Assembly: GCA_903944725.1 (NCBI GenBank)
Contig: CAJASX010000037.1
Span: 1 to 53,755, forward strand
Length of the DNA: 53,755 bases
From: an uncultured beta proteobacterium
Lineage (GTDB): Bacteria > Pseudomonadota > Gammaproteobacteria > Burkholderiales > Burkholderiaceae
Direction of reading: 5' to 3'
Positions 1-9,424 of this stretch are shown here, piece by piece. Numbering within the stretch: the stretch's first letter is position 1; each line of letters begins with the position of its first letter. Made by a program: the position numbers and the translations under genes. Under the pieces are notes generated by a model. It ran no database searches. It had not been told where the DNA came from and was given only the letters and a program-made list of their open reading frames with translations.

Positions 1-79
1 AACCCGCGGTTTGCAATTTGCGTGCCAGCACCCGCCCGACAAATCCATTGCCGCCAATTAATAAAATTTGGTATTTCAT
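1..79 (-). CDS. NAD(P)-binding NDUFA9-like / epimerase-family protein, N-terminus only
   Basis: Only the first 26 codons are inside the window. The protein begins MKYQILLIGGNGFVGRVL, a Rossmann-fold start with a GxxGxxG dinucleotide-binding loop, typical of atypical short-chain dehydrogenases and of the complex I NDUFA9-like family. Its ATG overlaps the slt stop codon as ATGA, so it is translationally coupled downstream of slt; this slt-NDUFA9 order is known from Burkholderiales. The catalytic region lies outside the window, so the exact subfamily is an inference from the start and from context. Confidence 0.7.
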   Translation of the reverse strand, partial: MKYQILLIGGNGFVGRVLARKLQTAG

Positions 80-2073
80 GGTAACTCGCTTTGCTTGGCT
101 GCCTTCGGTGCTATCACCCCTAGGCGTTGTTTAAGAGAGGGGGTCTGTCCCGAGATTACAGTTGTGTAATAAGTTGAATTTGCTAGAACATTTTTAACAT
201 AGGTGCGGGTTTCGTTAAAGGGAATGGTTTCAATAAAAATTGCCCCTTCTACTGGCCGCTCGAGCTTTTCCCGCCATTGTTTTGGTCTGGAAGGTCCGGC
301 GTTATAAGCTGCCGAAGCCAATACCCAAGAACCATCTAAATCTTGTAAAACCATATTTAAATAATTACTACCTAAAATCATATTCGTTTTGGTATCTTTT
401 AATTGTTCAGTTGTAAATGAATTCATGCCAATTTTTTTTGCCACATACTTGGCAGTAGCTGGCATTACTTGCATTAAACCTGAAGCGCCAACCGATGAAG
501 CAGCATTAATAATAAAACGTGACTCTTGGCGAATCAAACCATATGCCCAAGCTAAATTTAAATTAATTTCACGAGCGATTGGGGTAAGTTCTTCGCGAAA
601 AGGCATCGGATAACGCAAACTTAAGTCATGATCTATCTTGGTTCGATCTGCCGAACTCACAACCCGATCATAAAGTTGGATCCTTTTTGCATAGTCTGCT
701 GCGGCTAGCAATTGCTTATCGGTCATGCCGCGCAACTCCCAATTCCACTCGCGATTTCCTTCAAAACGTAAATTCATTGCATAAAGGCGAGCCCCACGAC
801 TAAATCCACGTCGATCTGCTAGCGCCTTTACATCCTGCTCAGTAATTTTTGTATTGAGAGTAGCGCTATGTGCGCTCTTGCCTAGCTCTTCGCGAGCTAG
901 CTGTCCATAAAAATTAAATTGATCCGCAATGGTCTCAAATTGCTCGCGCGCACGTTGATCAATTTTAGCGTCATGTACTGCAGTCGCCTTTAGCGCACGA
1001 CCATACCAATAGGTCCAAGCTGGATCACGCTGACGTACTGCCGGATTCATGCCCTCAATCGCATCTTTAACTAAACTCCAATCTTGTGAGCGCAACGCAG
1101 CGCGAACCTTCCACTCTTGTGATTCGGTTGAAAGTAATTCATTAAAGCCTAAATTTTGCTGCGCTCGGTAAGCATCATCTGCTCTAAGGTCTAATTTTTT
1201 AGCGAGAAATTGGCCAATGATTCCCCAAGCTACAGCTTGATTTTCTTTGCTAAGACGGGCATTATTTTGTGAAAAATCGTTGTAAGCTTTGCTGGGATCC
1301 TTACTGGCATTCTTAACAATCTCAGCAATTGGATCTTCACCAGCTATCCGCCTAGACATCGTGTCATAGCCAATTTCTGCAGCTGCTCGGCCAATTGCCT
1401 TTGCTTCACTAATACTTAGGCCGTTTGCTTGTACCAAAAGGGGTACTAATTCTTGGCAGCCCTGCCCAAAATAACGGGGATCGATTAAAACTGCTTTTGC
1501 TTCAGTGCCGATCTTATCGGCACTTTCACCCTTAGCTAAGCGAGATTGAAGGGCGTAACATTTCACCGCAGTATCATCATCGAGAACAAACTTGGCATAC
1601 TCGGCATCAAAATTAATCCAGTCTTTTCTGCGCCCTAAAACCAACAACCAATCATTACGCATCCGATCAGCTAAGGCAGTTCCTTGATACTGATTAAGAA
1701 ATGTGCTAACTAAACTATCTGCTGAGGTATCGCTGCGTGCATTTCCGCTACCATCAAAGAGCTGCGGCTTAATCCTAAAGTAAGTCACATAGTCGTCAAA
1801 CTCATAATTTACTAAGCTGCTTGCCAATTGCTGAGCGCGAAAGACATCATTGCGCTTGGCTGCTTCACGCAAATCGATAAATTCCTTGTCTGCGGGGCTA
1901 AGCTCGCCAGAATTTATTTTGCTCTCATACGATTGGGGTAACTTAGGTTTTTTAGTAACAGCATGTGCCGCTGTAAACCCAAATAGCGTTACCAGAAAAC
2001 ATCCTGCCGTAATACCCCATGCCAGTTTTTTGCTTAAATTTTTCACTTGTTTTAGCTGACGGTATTGCTGCAT
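76..2073 (-). CDS. slt: Soluble lytic murein transglycosylase
   Basis: Periplasmic lytic transglycosylase that cleaves the MurNAc-GlcNAc bond of peptidoglycan and forms 1,6-anhydro-muropeptides. The 665-residue product opens with a basic n-region and a hydrophobic stretch ending TAAHA, a signal peptide. A long alpha-superhelical U/L region follows, then a C-terminal SLT domain. Motif GLIRQESRF carries the catalytic Glu (about residue 517), followed by GLMQVMPATA and AAYNAGPSR, all standard for the Slt70 family. Length is close to E. coli Slt70. The gene is divergent from the cyclo-ligase gene and overlaps the downstream NDUFA9-like start by 4 bases. AmpG, which would import its products, is encoded at 10.9-12.2 kb. 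Confidence 0.95.
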   Translation of the reverse strand: MQQYRQLKQVKNLSKKLAWGITAGCFLVTLFGFTAAHAVTKKPKLPQSYESKINSGELSPADKEFIDLREAAKRNDVFRAQQLASSLVNYEFDDYVTYFRIKPQLFDGSGNARSDTSADSLVSTFLNQYQGTALADRMRNDWLLVLGRRKDWINFDAEYAKFVLDDDTAVKCYALQSRLAKGESADKIGTEAKAVLIDPRYFGQGCQELVPLLVQANGLSISEAKAIGRAAAEIGYDTMSRRIAGEDPIAEIVKNASKDPSKAYNDFSQNNARLSKENQAVAWGIIGQFLAKKLDLRADDAYRAQQNLGFNELLSTESQEWKVRAALRSQDWSLVKDAIEGMNPAVRQRDPAWTYWYGRALKATAVHDAKIDQRAREQFETIADQFNFYGQLAREELGKSAHSATLNTKITEQDVKALADRRGFSRGARLYAMNLRFEGNREWNWELRGMTDKQLLAAADYAKRIQLYDRVVSSADRTKIDHDLSLRYPMPFREELTPIAREINLNLAWAYGLIRQESRFIINAASSVGASGLMQVMPATAKYVAKKIGMNSFTTEQLKDTKTNMILGSNYLNMVLQDLDGSWVLASAAYNAGPSRPKQWREKLERPVEGAIFIETIPFNETRTYVKNVLANSTYYTTVISGQTPSLKQRLGVIAPKAAKQSELP

Positions 2074-2115
2074 GGTAAATTAACTTTCTATTCTTTCAAC
2101 ATAATACTGTTTACT

Positions 2116-2733
2116 ATGCCCATCGATCCCTTTCAACAACTGAGAAAAGATTTACTCGCTCAGCGCATTACCTTTACGCGCTCTAAGCAATATATTGATA
2201 TTAAGGATAGGCTGATTTCAGCGCTAAATCAATTTCTTCTGGGTCCAGGAGCGGTAATTGAATCGATTGCTCTTTATAGCCCCATTCGCAATGAGGTTGA
2301 TTTTCGTCCTGCCCTAATACATTGGGCTCAACAGACAAAGTCAAGAAAGCTTGCTTTACCTTTAGGGCTAGCAAATAAACAACTTGATTTTTACGAATGG
2401 CAAAGTGGGGACGCATTAATTAAAAATAATTTCGGCATTCTCGAGCCCGATCCACTTAACTTAAACCGGCCTAAATTAGATCCTGATTGTATTTTGCTTC
2501 CAGTCGTGGGATGGTCAAAATCAACAGAAAATGGTATTGAACGTTATTGGCGTTTAGGTTATGGTGGTGGATTTTTTGACCGCACCCTACTTGCCCTACA
2601 AAACAATAAACCAAATACCATAAATATTGGAGTTGGCTTTGACTGGCAAGAGTTAGAACCCACTCAATGGGCCCGTCAGCCGCATGATCAAGCCTTAACG
2701 GTCTTACTTACAGAGTCGGGAGTACACCAGTAA
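2116..2733 (+). CDS. ygfA: 5-formyltetrahydrofolate cyclo-ligase
   Basis: Cytosolic ATP-dependent enzyme that converts 5-formyl-THF to 5,10-methenyl-THF, returning folate to the one-carbon pool. The 205-residue protein has the nucleotide-binding N-terminal region (RKDLLAQR), the substrate strand IALYSPIRNEVD and the family signature LGYGGGFFDRTL near the C-terminus. I start it at the ATG giving MPIDPFQQLR; an upstream in-frame ATG at 2065 would overlap the divergent slt start and adds a non-homologous leader. No strong Shine-Dalgarno is visible. It is convergent with metF, another folate enzyme. The symbol follows the E. coli ygfA/fau family. Confidence 0.9.
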   Translation: MPIDPFQQLRKDLLAQRITFTRSKQYIDIKDRLISALNQFLLGPGAVIESIALYSPIRNEVDFRPALIHWAQQTKSRKLALPLGLANKQLDFYEWQSGDALIKNNFGILEPDPLNLNRPKLDPDCILLPVVGWSKSTENGIERYWRLGYGGGFFDRTLLALQNNKPNTINIGVGFDWQELEPTQWARQPHDQALTVLLTESGVHQ

Positions 2734-2751
2734 ATACTTGGGGCACCACGA

Positions 2752-2771
2752 CCCGAACACCACGACTCGGG
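2752..2771. terminator. Possible hairpin between convergent genes
   Basis: CCCGA and TCGGG flank a 10-base loop. The hairpin sits in a 14-base tandem duplication (CACCACGAC repeated at 2744 and 2758) between the convergent cyclo-ligase and metF genes. It lacks a long T tract, so a terminator role is weakly supported. Confidence 0.3.
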
Positions 2772-2780
2772 CAAAAACCA

Positions 2781-3617
2781 CTACTGTTTTTCGGTCAGAT
2801 CTAAATTTTTGGCAATCGCCAAAATAGCATTTGCCTGATTCAAAGCATAAAAATGTAAACCGGGTGCTCCCGCCACCAGCAGTTGATCACACAGATCGGT
2901 AATAACCTCTTCACCAAAGGCCCGAATTGATGCAACATCATCACCATATGATAAGAGTCGCAGTCGAACCCAGCGGGGCATTTCTGCGCCACAGGCATCT
3001 GAAAACCGAATTAACTGACTACTATTGGTAATTGGCATGATGCCAGCAATAATGGGCTGCGTTACTCCCAGTGCAAGTGCCTCATCAACAAAACGAAAAT
3101 AGGCATCGCTATTAAAAAAATATTGGGTTACTGCTGAATTTGCTCCTGCTTTCATTTTTTGCGCAAAGAAAGCCACATCAGTTGCTGGTGAACGTGCCTG
3201 GGGATGCATTTCGGGGTAAGCCGCTACGTCAATATGAAACCAATCACCAGTTTCAGCACGAATAAATTCTACTAATTCATTGGCATGATGAAATTCACCA
3301 TACTGCCCCATTCCCGAAGGTAAGTCGCCACGTAAAGCCACAATGCGGCGAATACCTAATGCCCGGTATTGCGCCAACATCGCTTTGACATTTTCTTTTG
3401 AGCTGCCCACACAAGATAAATGGGGTGCAACGGCTTGCCCTGCGTTATGAATTTCGCTCACCACTTTTAAAGTACCAGCTTGTGTCGAACCACCAGCGCC
3501 AAAAGTCACAGAATAAAAAGCGGGGTTAAGCTCGGCTGTTAAACGCTCGCGTACAAGACGTAATTTTTCCTCGCCCTCGTTTGTTTTTGGCGGAAAAAAC
3601 TCGACACTCAGTTCCAT
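2781..3617 (-). CDS. metF: Methylenetetrahydrofolate reductase
   Basis: Flavin-dependent reductase that makes 5-methyl-THF, the methyl donor for homocysteine remethylation. The 278-residue barrel protein starts MELSVEFFPPKTNEGEEKL, with the FFPPK motif carrying the conserved Glu region, followed by VTFGAGGST and ALRGDLP, all typical of MetF. I prefer the ATG at 3617 over a TTG at 3644, which adds nine non-conserved residues. It lies 39 bases downstream of ahcY on the same strand, so it is probably co-transcribed and thus also under the SAH riboswitch. This joins SAH removal with methyl supply. Confidence 0.95.
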   Translation of the reverse strand: MELSVEFFPPKTNEGEEKLRLVRERLTAELNPAFYSVTFGAGGSTQAGTLKVVSEIHNAGQAVAPHLSCVGSSKENVKAMLAQYRALGIRRIVALRGDLPSGMGQYGEFHHANELVEFIRAETGDWFHIDVAAYPEMHPQARSPATDVAFFAQKMKAGANSAVTQYFFNSDAYFRFVDEALALGVTQPIIAGIMPITNSSQLIRFSDACGAEMPRWVRLRLLSYGDDVASIRAFGEEVITDLCDQLLVAGAPGLHFYALNQANAILAIAKNLDLTEKQ

Positions 3618-3656
3618 GATCTTGGCCTGTTTTTCAAATTGCAAAGAGTTGCTAAC

Positions 3657-5108
3657 TTAATAACGGTAGTTTTCAGGCTTATAAGGACCTTCTTTAGTCA
3701 CGCCAATATAAGTTGCCTGCTGAGCAGAAAGCTCAGTTAATTGCGCGTTCAATTTTTTAAGCTGTAAACGTGCCACCTTTTCATCAAGATGCTTTGGCAG
3801 GGTATAAACACCAATCGGATATTTCTTGGTACCGACTGCGCCAAACAACTCAATTTGAGCAATGACTTGGTTCGCAAACGATGAGCTCATCACATAGGAG
3901 GGATGACCAGTGCCGCAACCTAAATTGACTAAACGTCCTTTAGCCAAAATAATTAAACGTTTTTCTGGCTTACCATTAACGGCCGGGAAAATCACATGAT
4001 CAACCTGCGGCTTAATTTCTTCCCATTGATATTTTTCAATACCAGCAATATCGATTTCATTATCGAAGTGCCCAATATTACAAACAATCGCTTGGTCTTT
4101 CATTTGTTTCATATGTTCTTCGGTAATCACATGGTAATTACCTGTTGCTGAAACAAAAATATCTGCCTTGTCGGCTGCGTAATCCATGGTGACGACTCGA
4201 TAACCCTCCATGGCGGCCTGTAATGCACAAATAGGATCAATTTCAGTAACCCAAACTTGTGCTGATAAAGCGCGCAAGGCTTGGGCTGACCCTTTACCCA
4301 CATCGCCATAGCCACATACCACTGCCACCTTGCCAGCAATCATGACATCAGTAGCGCGTTTAATGGCATCTACTAAGGATTCACGGCAACCATATAAATT
4401 ATCAAATTTACTTTTAGTAACAGAGTCGTTTACATTAATAGCCGGAAAGCGTAAATCGCCCTTAGCAAACATTTGATACAAACGGTGCACACCTGTTGTT
4501 GTTTCTTCGGTCACGCCCTCAACCTTGGCTAAGCGGGTCGAATACCAGCTTGGATCACTCGCTAGTTTTTGCCTAATGGCAGCAAATAAAATAGTCTCTT
4601 CTTCGCTAGTCGGGTGGTTTAATGCGGCCTGATCTTTTTCGGCTTTAGCGCCTAGATGTAAAAGTAATGTGGCATCGCCACCATCATCGAGAATCATATT
4701 AGTGAAGCCACCATCGGCCCACTCAAAAATACGGTGGGTGTAATCCCAGTACTGCTCGAGCGACTCACCCTTAATAGCAAATACAGGAGTGCCATTAGCA
4801 GCAATTGCGGCCGCAGCATGGTCTTGGGTTGAAAATATATTGCATGAGGCCCACTGCACTTCGGCACCAAGCGCCTCTAGGGTCTCAATCAATACGGCGG
4901 TTTGAATCGTCATATGCAAAGAACCGGTAATACGGGCTCCGCGCAGTGGTTGGCCTGCAGCAAATTCATTACGAATTGCAATTAAGCCAGGCATTTCGGT
5001 TTCGGCAATGGCGATTTCTTTGCGGCCAAAACCAGCTAAAGAAATATCGGCAATAGCGCAACGAGTGGCGACAAAATCATTTAAATTGAAATCTGAAACG
5101 GTATTCAT
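3657..5108 (-). CDS. ahcY: Adenosylhomocysteinase (SAH hydrolase)
   Basis: NAD-dependent cytosolic enzyme that splits S-adenosylhomocysteine into homocysteine and adenosine, relieving product inhibition of methyltransferases. The 483-residue protein has the NAD-binding loop [17 protein letters not shown], the substrate region [19 protein letters not shown] and the C-terminal tail ending KPENYRY, where Lys and Tyr contact the neighbouring subunit. I start at the ATG giving MNTVSDFNL, with GGAG eight bases upstream; the longer frame runs into the riboswitch leader. It is preceded by a SAH riboswitch and followed by metF. Confidence 0.97.
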   Translation of the reverse strand: MNTVSDFNLNDFVATRCAIADISLAGFGRKEIAIAETEMPGLIAIRNEFAAGQPLRGARITGSLHMTIQTAVLIETLEALGAEVQWASCNIFSTQDHAAAAIAANGTPVFAIKGESLEQYWDYTHRIFEWADGGFTNMILDDGGDATLLLHLGAKAEKDQAALNHPTSEEETILFAAIRQKLASDPSWYSTRLAKVEGVTEETTTGVHRLYQMFAKGDLRFPAINVNDSVTKSKFDNLYGCRESLVDAIKRATDVMIAGKVAVVCGYGDVGKGSAQALRALSAQVWVTEIDPICALQAAMEGYRVVTMDYAADKADIFVSATGNYHVITEEHMKQMKDQAIVCNIGHFDNEIDIAGIEKYQWEEIKPQVDHVIFPAVNGKPEKRLIILAKGRLVNLGCGTGHPSYVMSSSFANQVIAQIELFGAVGTKKYPIGVYTLPKHLDEKVARLQLKKLNAQLTELSAQQATYIGVTKEGPYKPENYRY

Positions 5109-5173
5109 TATTGCTCCAGCTAAATAGAGATCAATGCTGGGGCAAGTAAACTCGCCAACCATTGACCACGGGT

Positions 5174-5262
5174 TAGCGAGCGCAGTTGCAAAAGTAGACT
5201 TGGTCTACCCTCTTCAAGCCTGGGGAGTCAATTTAACTTGGCCCTTGCAACGCTCCTTGAAG
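5174..5262 (-). promoter_or_regulatory. SAH (S-adenosylhomocysteine) riboswitch
   Basis: Read on the minus strand, the leader contains CTTCAAGGAGCGTTGCAAGG, then CCCCAGGCTTGAAG, then CTGCGCTCG. CTTCAAG and CTTGAAG form P1; GAGCG near the 5' side pairs with CGCTC near the 3' end as the pseudoknot stem; GGGTAGACC/GTCTAC forms the intervening hairpin. The conserved blocks GGAGCGyTGCAAG and CCCAGGCTyG match the SAH riboswitch as I know it from Ralstonia. It lies directly before ahcY, whose substrate is the ligand, and is expected to switch expression on when SAH accumulates. Confidence 0.93.
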
Positions 5263-5272
5263 ATCAGTTCAA

Positions 5273-5301
5273 ATTGTAATCACTTTTCTAACTTACTGCA
5301 A
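5273..5301 (-). promoter_or_regulatory. Probable sigma-70 promoter of the ahcY-metF transcript
   Basis: On the minus strand TTGCAG (5301-5296) and TACAAT (5278-5273) are separated by 17 bases. The start point predicted about seven bases downstream falls only a few bases before riboswitch stem P1, as expected for an aptamer at the 5' end of the RNA. The -35 box is weak. Confidence 0.5.
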
Positions 5302-5355
5302 AACCCCAGCTAATATGGCTTAAAAGCCTTATTTGGCAAGGGCTCGCTGCAAAAC

Positions 5356-6522
5356 TTAGATTCCGGCAGCGGCTTTTAAAGCGGCGGCTTTATCACGTTG
5401 CTCCCAGGTAAAATCGGGTTCTTCGCGACCAAAGTGGCCATAAGCAGCGGTTTTACGATAAATTGGCCGCAATAAATTGAGCATTTTGACGATCCCTTTA
5501 GGGCGCAAATCAAAATGCTCGGCCACCAATTGCGCAATTTTTTCGTCCGAAATTTTTCCCGTGCCATAGGTGCTCACCATGACTGAGGTTGGATGCGCGA
5601 CCCCAATCGCATAAGAAATTTGAATTAAACAACGGGTAGCTAAACCAGCAGCAACAAGGTTTTTTGCCACATAACGCCCTGCATATGCGGCTGAACGATC
5701 TACCTTAGAAGGGTCCTTCCCCGAAAAAGCGCCACCACCATGCGGGGCCGATCCGCCATAAGTATCGACAATGATTTTCCGGCCGGTAAGACCACAATCA
5801 CCTTGAGGGCCCCCAATAACGAAGCGGCCCGTAGGATTTACTAAATATTTAATTGCACCCTTGATTAAATGTTTCGGCAATACGGGCTTAATAATTTCTT
5901 CAATCACCCCTTCGCGCAAGCGTTCTAAAGAAATGTCTTCTGCGTGCTGCGTTGAGAGCACTACGGTGTCGATGGAATCTGGCTTGCCATCTACGTAACG
6001 TAAAGTGACTTGTGATTTAGCATCGGGACGTAACCAATTTAAACGACCATCGCGTCTTAATTGCGATTGACGCTCCACTAAACGATGGGCCAAATGAATT
6101 GGCATTGGCATTAGCTCAGGAGTTTCATCACAGGCGTAACCAAACATTAAGCCTTGATCGCCAGCGCCTTGATCTAAACCGTCATCAGCCGCATGATTAA
6201 CGCCCTGGGCAATATCTGGGCTTTGTTTATCGTAGGCAACCAAGACAGCGCAGCCCTTGTAATCAATGCCATATTCAGTATTGTCATAACCAATTTCACG
6301 TAAGGTATTACGTGCCACTTGAATATAATCGACATTCGCATGAGTAGTAATTTCCCCAGCTAAAACCACTAAGCCAGTATTGCAAAGTGTTTCTGCAGCT
6401 ACCCGCGCACTAGGGTCTTGGGTCAAGATAGCATCTAAGATCGCGTCAGAAATTTGATCAGACACTTTATCGGGATGACCTTCAGTAACCGATTCTGAAG
6501 TAAAGAAGTATTCGTTTGCCAT
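5356..6522 (-). CDS. metK: S-adenosylmethionine synthetase
   Basis: Makes S-adenosylmethionine from methionine and ATP in the cytosol. The 388-residue protein shows the N-terminal [16 protein letters not shown], signature 1 [12 protein letters not shown] and the glycine-rich signature 2 [19 protein letters not shown], all intact. The start [19 protein letters not shown] has AAAAGGAAAAGGCA upstream, a good Shine-Dalgarno. It lies about 250 bases before ahcY on the same strand, separated by the ahcY promoter and riboswitch, and has its own structured leader. With ahcY and metF it forms a methyl-cycle cluster. Confidence 0.97.
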   Translation of the reverse strand: MANEYFFTSESVTEGHPDKVSDQISDAILDAILTQDPSARVAAETLCNTGLVVLAGEITTHANVDYIQVARNTLREIGYDNTEYGIDYKGCAVLVAYDKQSPDIAQGVNHAADDGLDQGAGDQGLMFGYACDETPELMPMPIHLAHRLVERQSQLRRDGRLNWLRPDAKSQVTLRYVDGKPDSIDTVVLSTQHAEDISLERLREGVIEEIIKPVLPKHLIKGAIKYLVNPTGRFVIGGPQGDCGLTGRKIIVDTYGGSAPHGGGAFSGKDPSKVDRSAAYAGRYVAKNLVAAGLATRCLIQISYAIGVAHPTSVMVSTYGTGKISDEKIAQLVAEHFDLRPKGIVKMLNLLRPIYRKTAAYGHFGREEPDFTWEQRDKAAALKAAAGI

Positions 6523-6582
6523 TGCCTTTTCCTTTTAAATTAAACACGACCAAGCTGACAACAGACGTGCCGGAAATACAAC

Positions 6583-6651
6583 GGCGACGCTTTAGCAGAA
6601 TTTTTTTAATCGCCCCGCAAGTTGTCTTAACTCGGCGATAAGGTCATTTTA
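6583..6651 (-). promoter_or_regulatory. Structured metK leader, possibly SAM-II-like riboswitch
   Basis: On the minus strand TAAAAT (6651-6646) is a possible -10 box. The predicted start then falls at ATCGCC (6639-6634), which pairs perfectly with GGCGAT (6614-6609). After that come an A-rich linker and GCTAAAG (6596-6590), the layout of SAM-II aptamers (P1, A-rich linker, GCUAAAG). I can find only a four-pair P2 (GCGG with CTGC). A second copy of the 5' arm, TCGCC (6587-6583), can compete for GGCGA, giving two exclusive folds. The -35 box is poor. Function is inferred. Confidence 0.38.
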
Positions 6652-6743
6652 GCTGAAAAAGCTAGTTCGGTATAGCCCGAATTCTGGGGCACTTGATAAG
6701 CCAAAATTTGAGTTAATTGCCATTTTATGAATATCATGGTCAC

Positions 6744-7604
6744 ATGATCTCGTATTTGCTTAACCTTGTTCTGCGTATTGTCGCTGCGCTGCCCTTAGCA
6801 GTCACCCAATGTTTTGGCGGTTTTCTTGGTTACATTGCATACCTTACTTCATCTAAATACCGTGGGCTCTTTAGGACCAATTATGCCCAAGCATTACAGG
6901 CCAATCAGCTACAACCCCAATATCTAAAAGCCATTCCTGGCTCAGGCATGCTACTTTCCGACAGTCTGTGGATCTGGCATAACCCCCAACAAGCGCTTGT
7001 ACTAGCCGAGGTTACTAATTGGCGCTTAGTGGCAGAGGCAATCGATGAAGGCAACGGTCTTATCATGCTCTGCCCTCATTTAGGTGGTTTCGAAATTATT
7101 CCCCGCATTTTGGCAAACCATTTTCCGGCCACCATTTTGTATCGACCAGCTCGCCAAAAGTGGTTAAATAATGTGATTGAATCATGGCGGGCTTATCCTA
7201 ATATGCATTTTGTACCAACCAATCTTCATGGTGTGCGGCAAATGGTGCGAGCACTAAGTCGGGGTGAGGCAATTGGAATTTTGCCTGACCAGGTTCCTAG
7301 TGGTGGCGAAGGGATGTGGGTGCCTTTTTTTGGACGTTATGCATACACTACTACCTTACCCGCTCGACTCGCTGGCAGAAAACACATTCCCGTAGTGTTA
7401 TTTTCAGCGCAACGTAAAGGCCTTGGGCAGGGCTGGTTAATTCATGCCGAACGTTTGCCAGCTTTCGCTGAAAATACCTCTGTCGCTGCAACGGAATTAA
7501 ACCTCGCCCTAGAGAAAATTATTTTGCGTGCGCCCAATCAATATATATGGGCATACAACCGCTTCAAGCACCCTAGTGGCGCAGAACTGCCTCCAACTCA
7601 GTAA
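6744..7604 (+). CDS. LpxL/HtrB-type lysophospholipid acyltransferase
   Basis: Probable inner-membrane late acyltransferase that adds a secondary acyl chain to lipid A. The 286-residue protein has an N-terminal hydrophobic anchor (MISYLLNLVLRIVAALP), the catalytic H-x4-E motif in CPHLGGFE, and ILPDQVP and WVPFFGR typical of the family. I start at the ATG at 6744; a TTG at 6717 gives an extra hydrophilic leader without homology. It is followed 12 bases later by a second family member and then dapF in one plus-strand run. Its divergent partner is metK. Acyl-chain specificity cannot be read from sequence. Confidence 0.9.
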   Translation: MISYLLNLVLRIVAALPLAVTQCFGGFLGYIAYLTSSKYRGLFRTNYAQALQANQLQPQYLKAIPGSGMLLSDSLWIWHNPQQALVLAEVTNWRLVAEAIDEGNGLIMLCPHLGGFEIIPRILANHFPATILYRPARQKWLNNVIESWRAYPNMHFVPTNLHGVRQMVRALSRGEAIGILPDQVPSGGEGMWVPFFGRYAYTTTLPARLAGRKHIPVVLFSAQRKGLGQGWLIHAERLPAFAENTSVAATELNLALEKIILRAPNQYIWAYNRFKHPSGAELPPTQ

Positions 7605-7616
7605 AAAAATTTCATC

Positions 7617-8522
7617 ATGCATTGGCTTCAAACCCCACTTCATTTTTTGGTACTTGGTCTTTTGCGTTTTTTTTCTGTTATGCCTTATGCCCTCACGATC
7701 CATACTGGCTATGCACTTGGCTCACTGGCAGCGCGCCTACCCAGCGAAAGAAAGCGCGTGGTTAATACCAATTTGCGCTTATGCTTTCCCCAACTTTCGC
7801 CTACTGAAATTGATGCCTTAGCTGTAGCGCATTGGCGCCTCTTGGGACGAAGCGTGGTTGAGCGAAGTCGTATTTGGATGGGTAGCCCCCAACAAATCTC
7901 TGCGATGGTGGACATCAAAGCAGAGATTCAATTGGGAGATCGCAAACCCCGCTTATTAATTACCCCGCACTTTGTTGGCATTGAGGGTGGCATCTTAGCG
8001 TTGGGCGCGCTAGCGCTTGATCACGACCTACCAAAAGGTACGGGTTTATATCAAAACATGAAAAATCCTTTTTTTAATCAAAAGATTATTCAATGGCGCG
8101 AGCGCTTTGGCGGAAGATCTATAGCCCGGCAAAATCGTTTGCGCGACCTATTGCGTGAAATTGAAGCAGGTAATTTTGTTTTTATTGCCCCTGATATTGA
8201 CCTAGGCCCTAAAGATAGTGTGTTTGTTCCCTTCTTTGGAATTCAAACCAATACGGTTACCTCGGTCTCGCGCTTAGCAAAAATGGCTCAAGCGGAAGTT
8301 TGTTTAATGGTAACGGCACTGAAGCCAGACCAAAGTAGCTATATTTGTTCGATTAGCAAGCCGATTGAAGGCTTTCCTAGTGAAGACCCAATTGCCGACA
8401 CGGCACGTCTTAATCAGCTTTACGAACAAGAGATTCTAAAAAATCCCGCTGAATACTACTGGATCCATAAACGCTTTAAACATCGCCCTAATGGTGAGCC
8501 TAGTTTATATTCAAGCACATGA
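7617..8522 (+). CDS. LpxL-type lipid A acyltransferase, second paralogue
   Basis: The 301-residue protein has an N-terminal membrane anchor, the H-x4-E catalytic motif in TPHFVGIEG, NPFFNQKI, APDIDLGPKDSVFVPFFG and the C-terminal YYWIHKRFKHRP. It differs clearly from its upstream neighbour but is closely similar along its whole length to the gene at 29520-30413, so those two arose by duplication. Its stop overlaps the dapF ATG as ATGA, so the two are translationally coupled. Expected role: secondary acylation of lipid A at the inner membrane. Confidence 0.9.
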   Translation: MHWLQTPLHFLVLGLLRFFSVMPYALTIHTGYALGSLAARLPSERKRVVNTNLRLCFPQLSPTEIDALAVAHWRLLGRSVVERSRIWMGSPQQISAMVDIKAEIQLGDRKPRLLITPHFVGIEGGILALGALALDHDLPKGTGLYQNMKNPFFNQKIIQWRERFGGRSIARQNRLRDLLREIEAGNFVFIAPDIDLGPKDSVFVPFFGIQTNTVTSVSRLAKMAQAEVCLMVTALKPDQSSYICSISKPIEGFPSEDPIADTARLNQLYEQEILKNPAEYYWIHKRFKHRPNGEPSLYSST

Positions 8523-9415
8523 CAACGCAATCTCCGCGCAAAATTCGCTTTACCAAAATGCATGGTGCTGGCAATGACTTTATTGTCTTAAACGGCATCA
8601 CCAATGATTTGAGAGCAGTAACAGCAGAGCAATGGCGTCAATTAGCCCATCGTCAACTTGGCGTGGGCGCAGATCAAATTTTGATTGTTGAAAAAGCGAC
8701 CCGACCTGATGCTGATTTTCGCTACCGAATTTTTAATGCTGATGGGGGTGAAGTTGAGCAATGCGGCAATGGCTCCCGCTGTTTTGTGCGTTATATTCAC
8801 GAGCAAGGACTTTCTGCTAAAAATCCGCTTCAGGTCGAGGTGGCCCATACCGTTATCACGCTTGAAGTGCTTGCCGATGGGCAGGTTAAAGTCAATATGG
8901 GCGCCCCCATCTTTGAGCACCAACAAATTCCGTTTAATCCAACCGGGCTGCCATCCAAACTAGAGTTTCATGAAACCCTCTATGCCTTACCCGTTAGCGG
9001 CAATGCTGGTGCACATGCCGACTGGATCGCTGCCATATCAATGGGTAATCCCCATGCAATTCAAGTTGTCGATGATATTGAGAGCGCCCCTGTTGGTACA
9101 GAAGGTGCGCAGATTGAGGCAAATGCCGCTTTTCCGCAGCGGGTAAATGCTGGCTACATGCAAGTTCTGCATGAACATGCCATTCGCTTGCGGGTCTACG
9201 AACGGGGTACGGGCGAAACACTTGCCTGTGGTACCGGAGCCTGTGCAGCAGTAGTTTCCGGCATTCGGCGTGGGTTACTACTAAGCCCAGTGCAGGTTGA
9301 AACTCGGGGCGGGATTTTAAAAATTGTCTGGCCAGGCATGCTTGATGGCAAGCCTCAAGCAGTTGAGATGTATGGTCCCGCAATGACTGTTTTTGAAGGT
9401 GAGACGACCCTCTAA
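8519..9415 (+). CDS. dapF: Diaminopimelate epimerase
   Basis: PLP-independent epimerase that converts LL- to meso-diaminopimelate for lysine and peptidoglycan synthesis. The 298-residue protein shows KMHGAGNDFIV at the N-terminus and the two catalytic cysteines: Cys82 in EQCGNGSRC and Cys237 in GETLACGTGAC. Both half-domains are complete. It overlaps the preceding acyltransferase by four bases and ends ten bases before the convergent pyrE stop, so no separate terminator fits between them. Confidence 0.96.
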   Translation: MTTQSPRKIRFTKMHGAGNDFIVLNGITNDLRAVTAEQWRQLAHRQLGVGADQILIVEKATRPDADFRYRIFNADGGEVEQCGNGSRCFVRYIHEQGLSAKNPLQVEVAHTVITLEVLADGQVKVNMGAPIFEHQQIPFNPTGLPSKLEFHETLYALPVSGNAGAHADWIAAISMGNPHAIQVVDDIESAPVGTEGAQIEANAAFPQRVNAGYMQVLHEHAIRLRVYERGTGETLACGTGACAAVVSGIRRGLLLSPVQVETRGGILKIVWPGMLDGKPQAVEMYGPAMTVFEGETTL

Positions 9416-9424
9416 AGCCGCTTC

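Noticed and set aside
8994..9383. 129-residue minus-strand frame inside dapF
   Set aside because: It lies antisense to conserved dapF codons, including the second catalytic Cys region, and has no recognisable domain.
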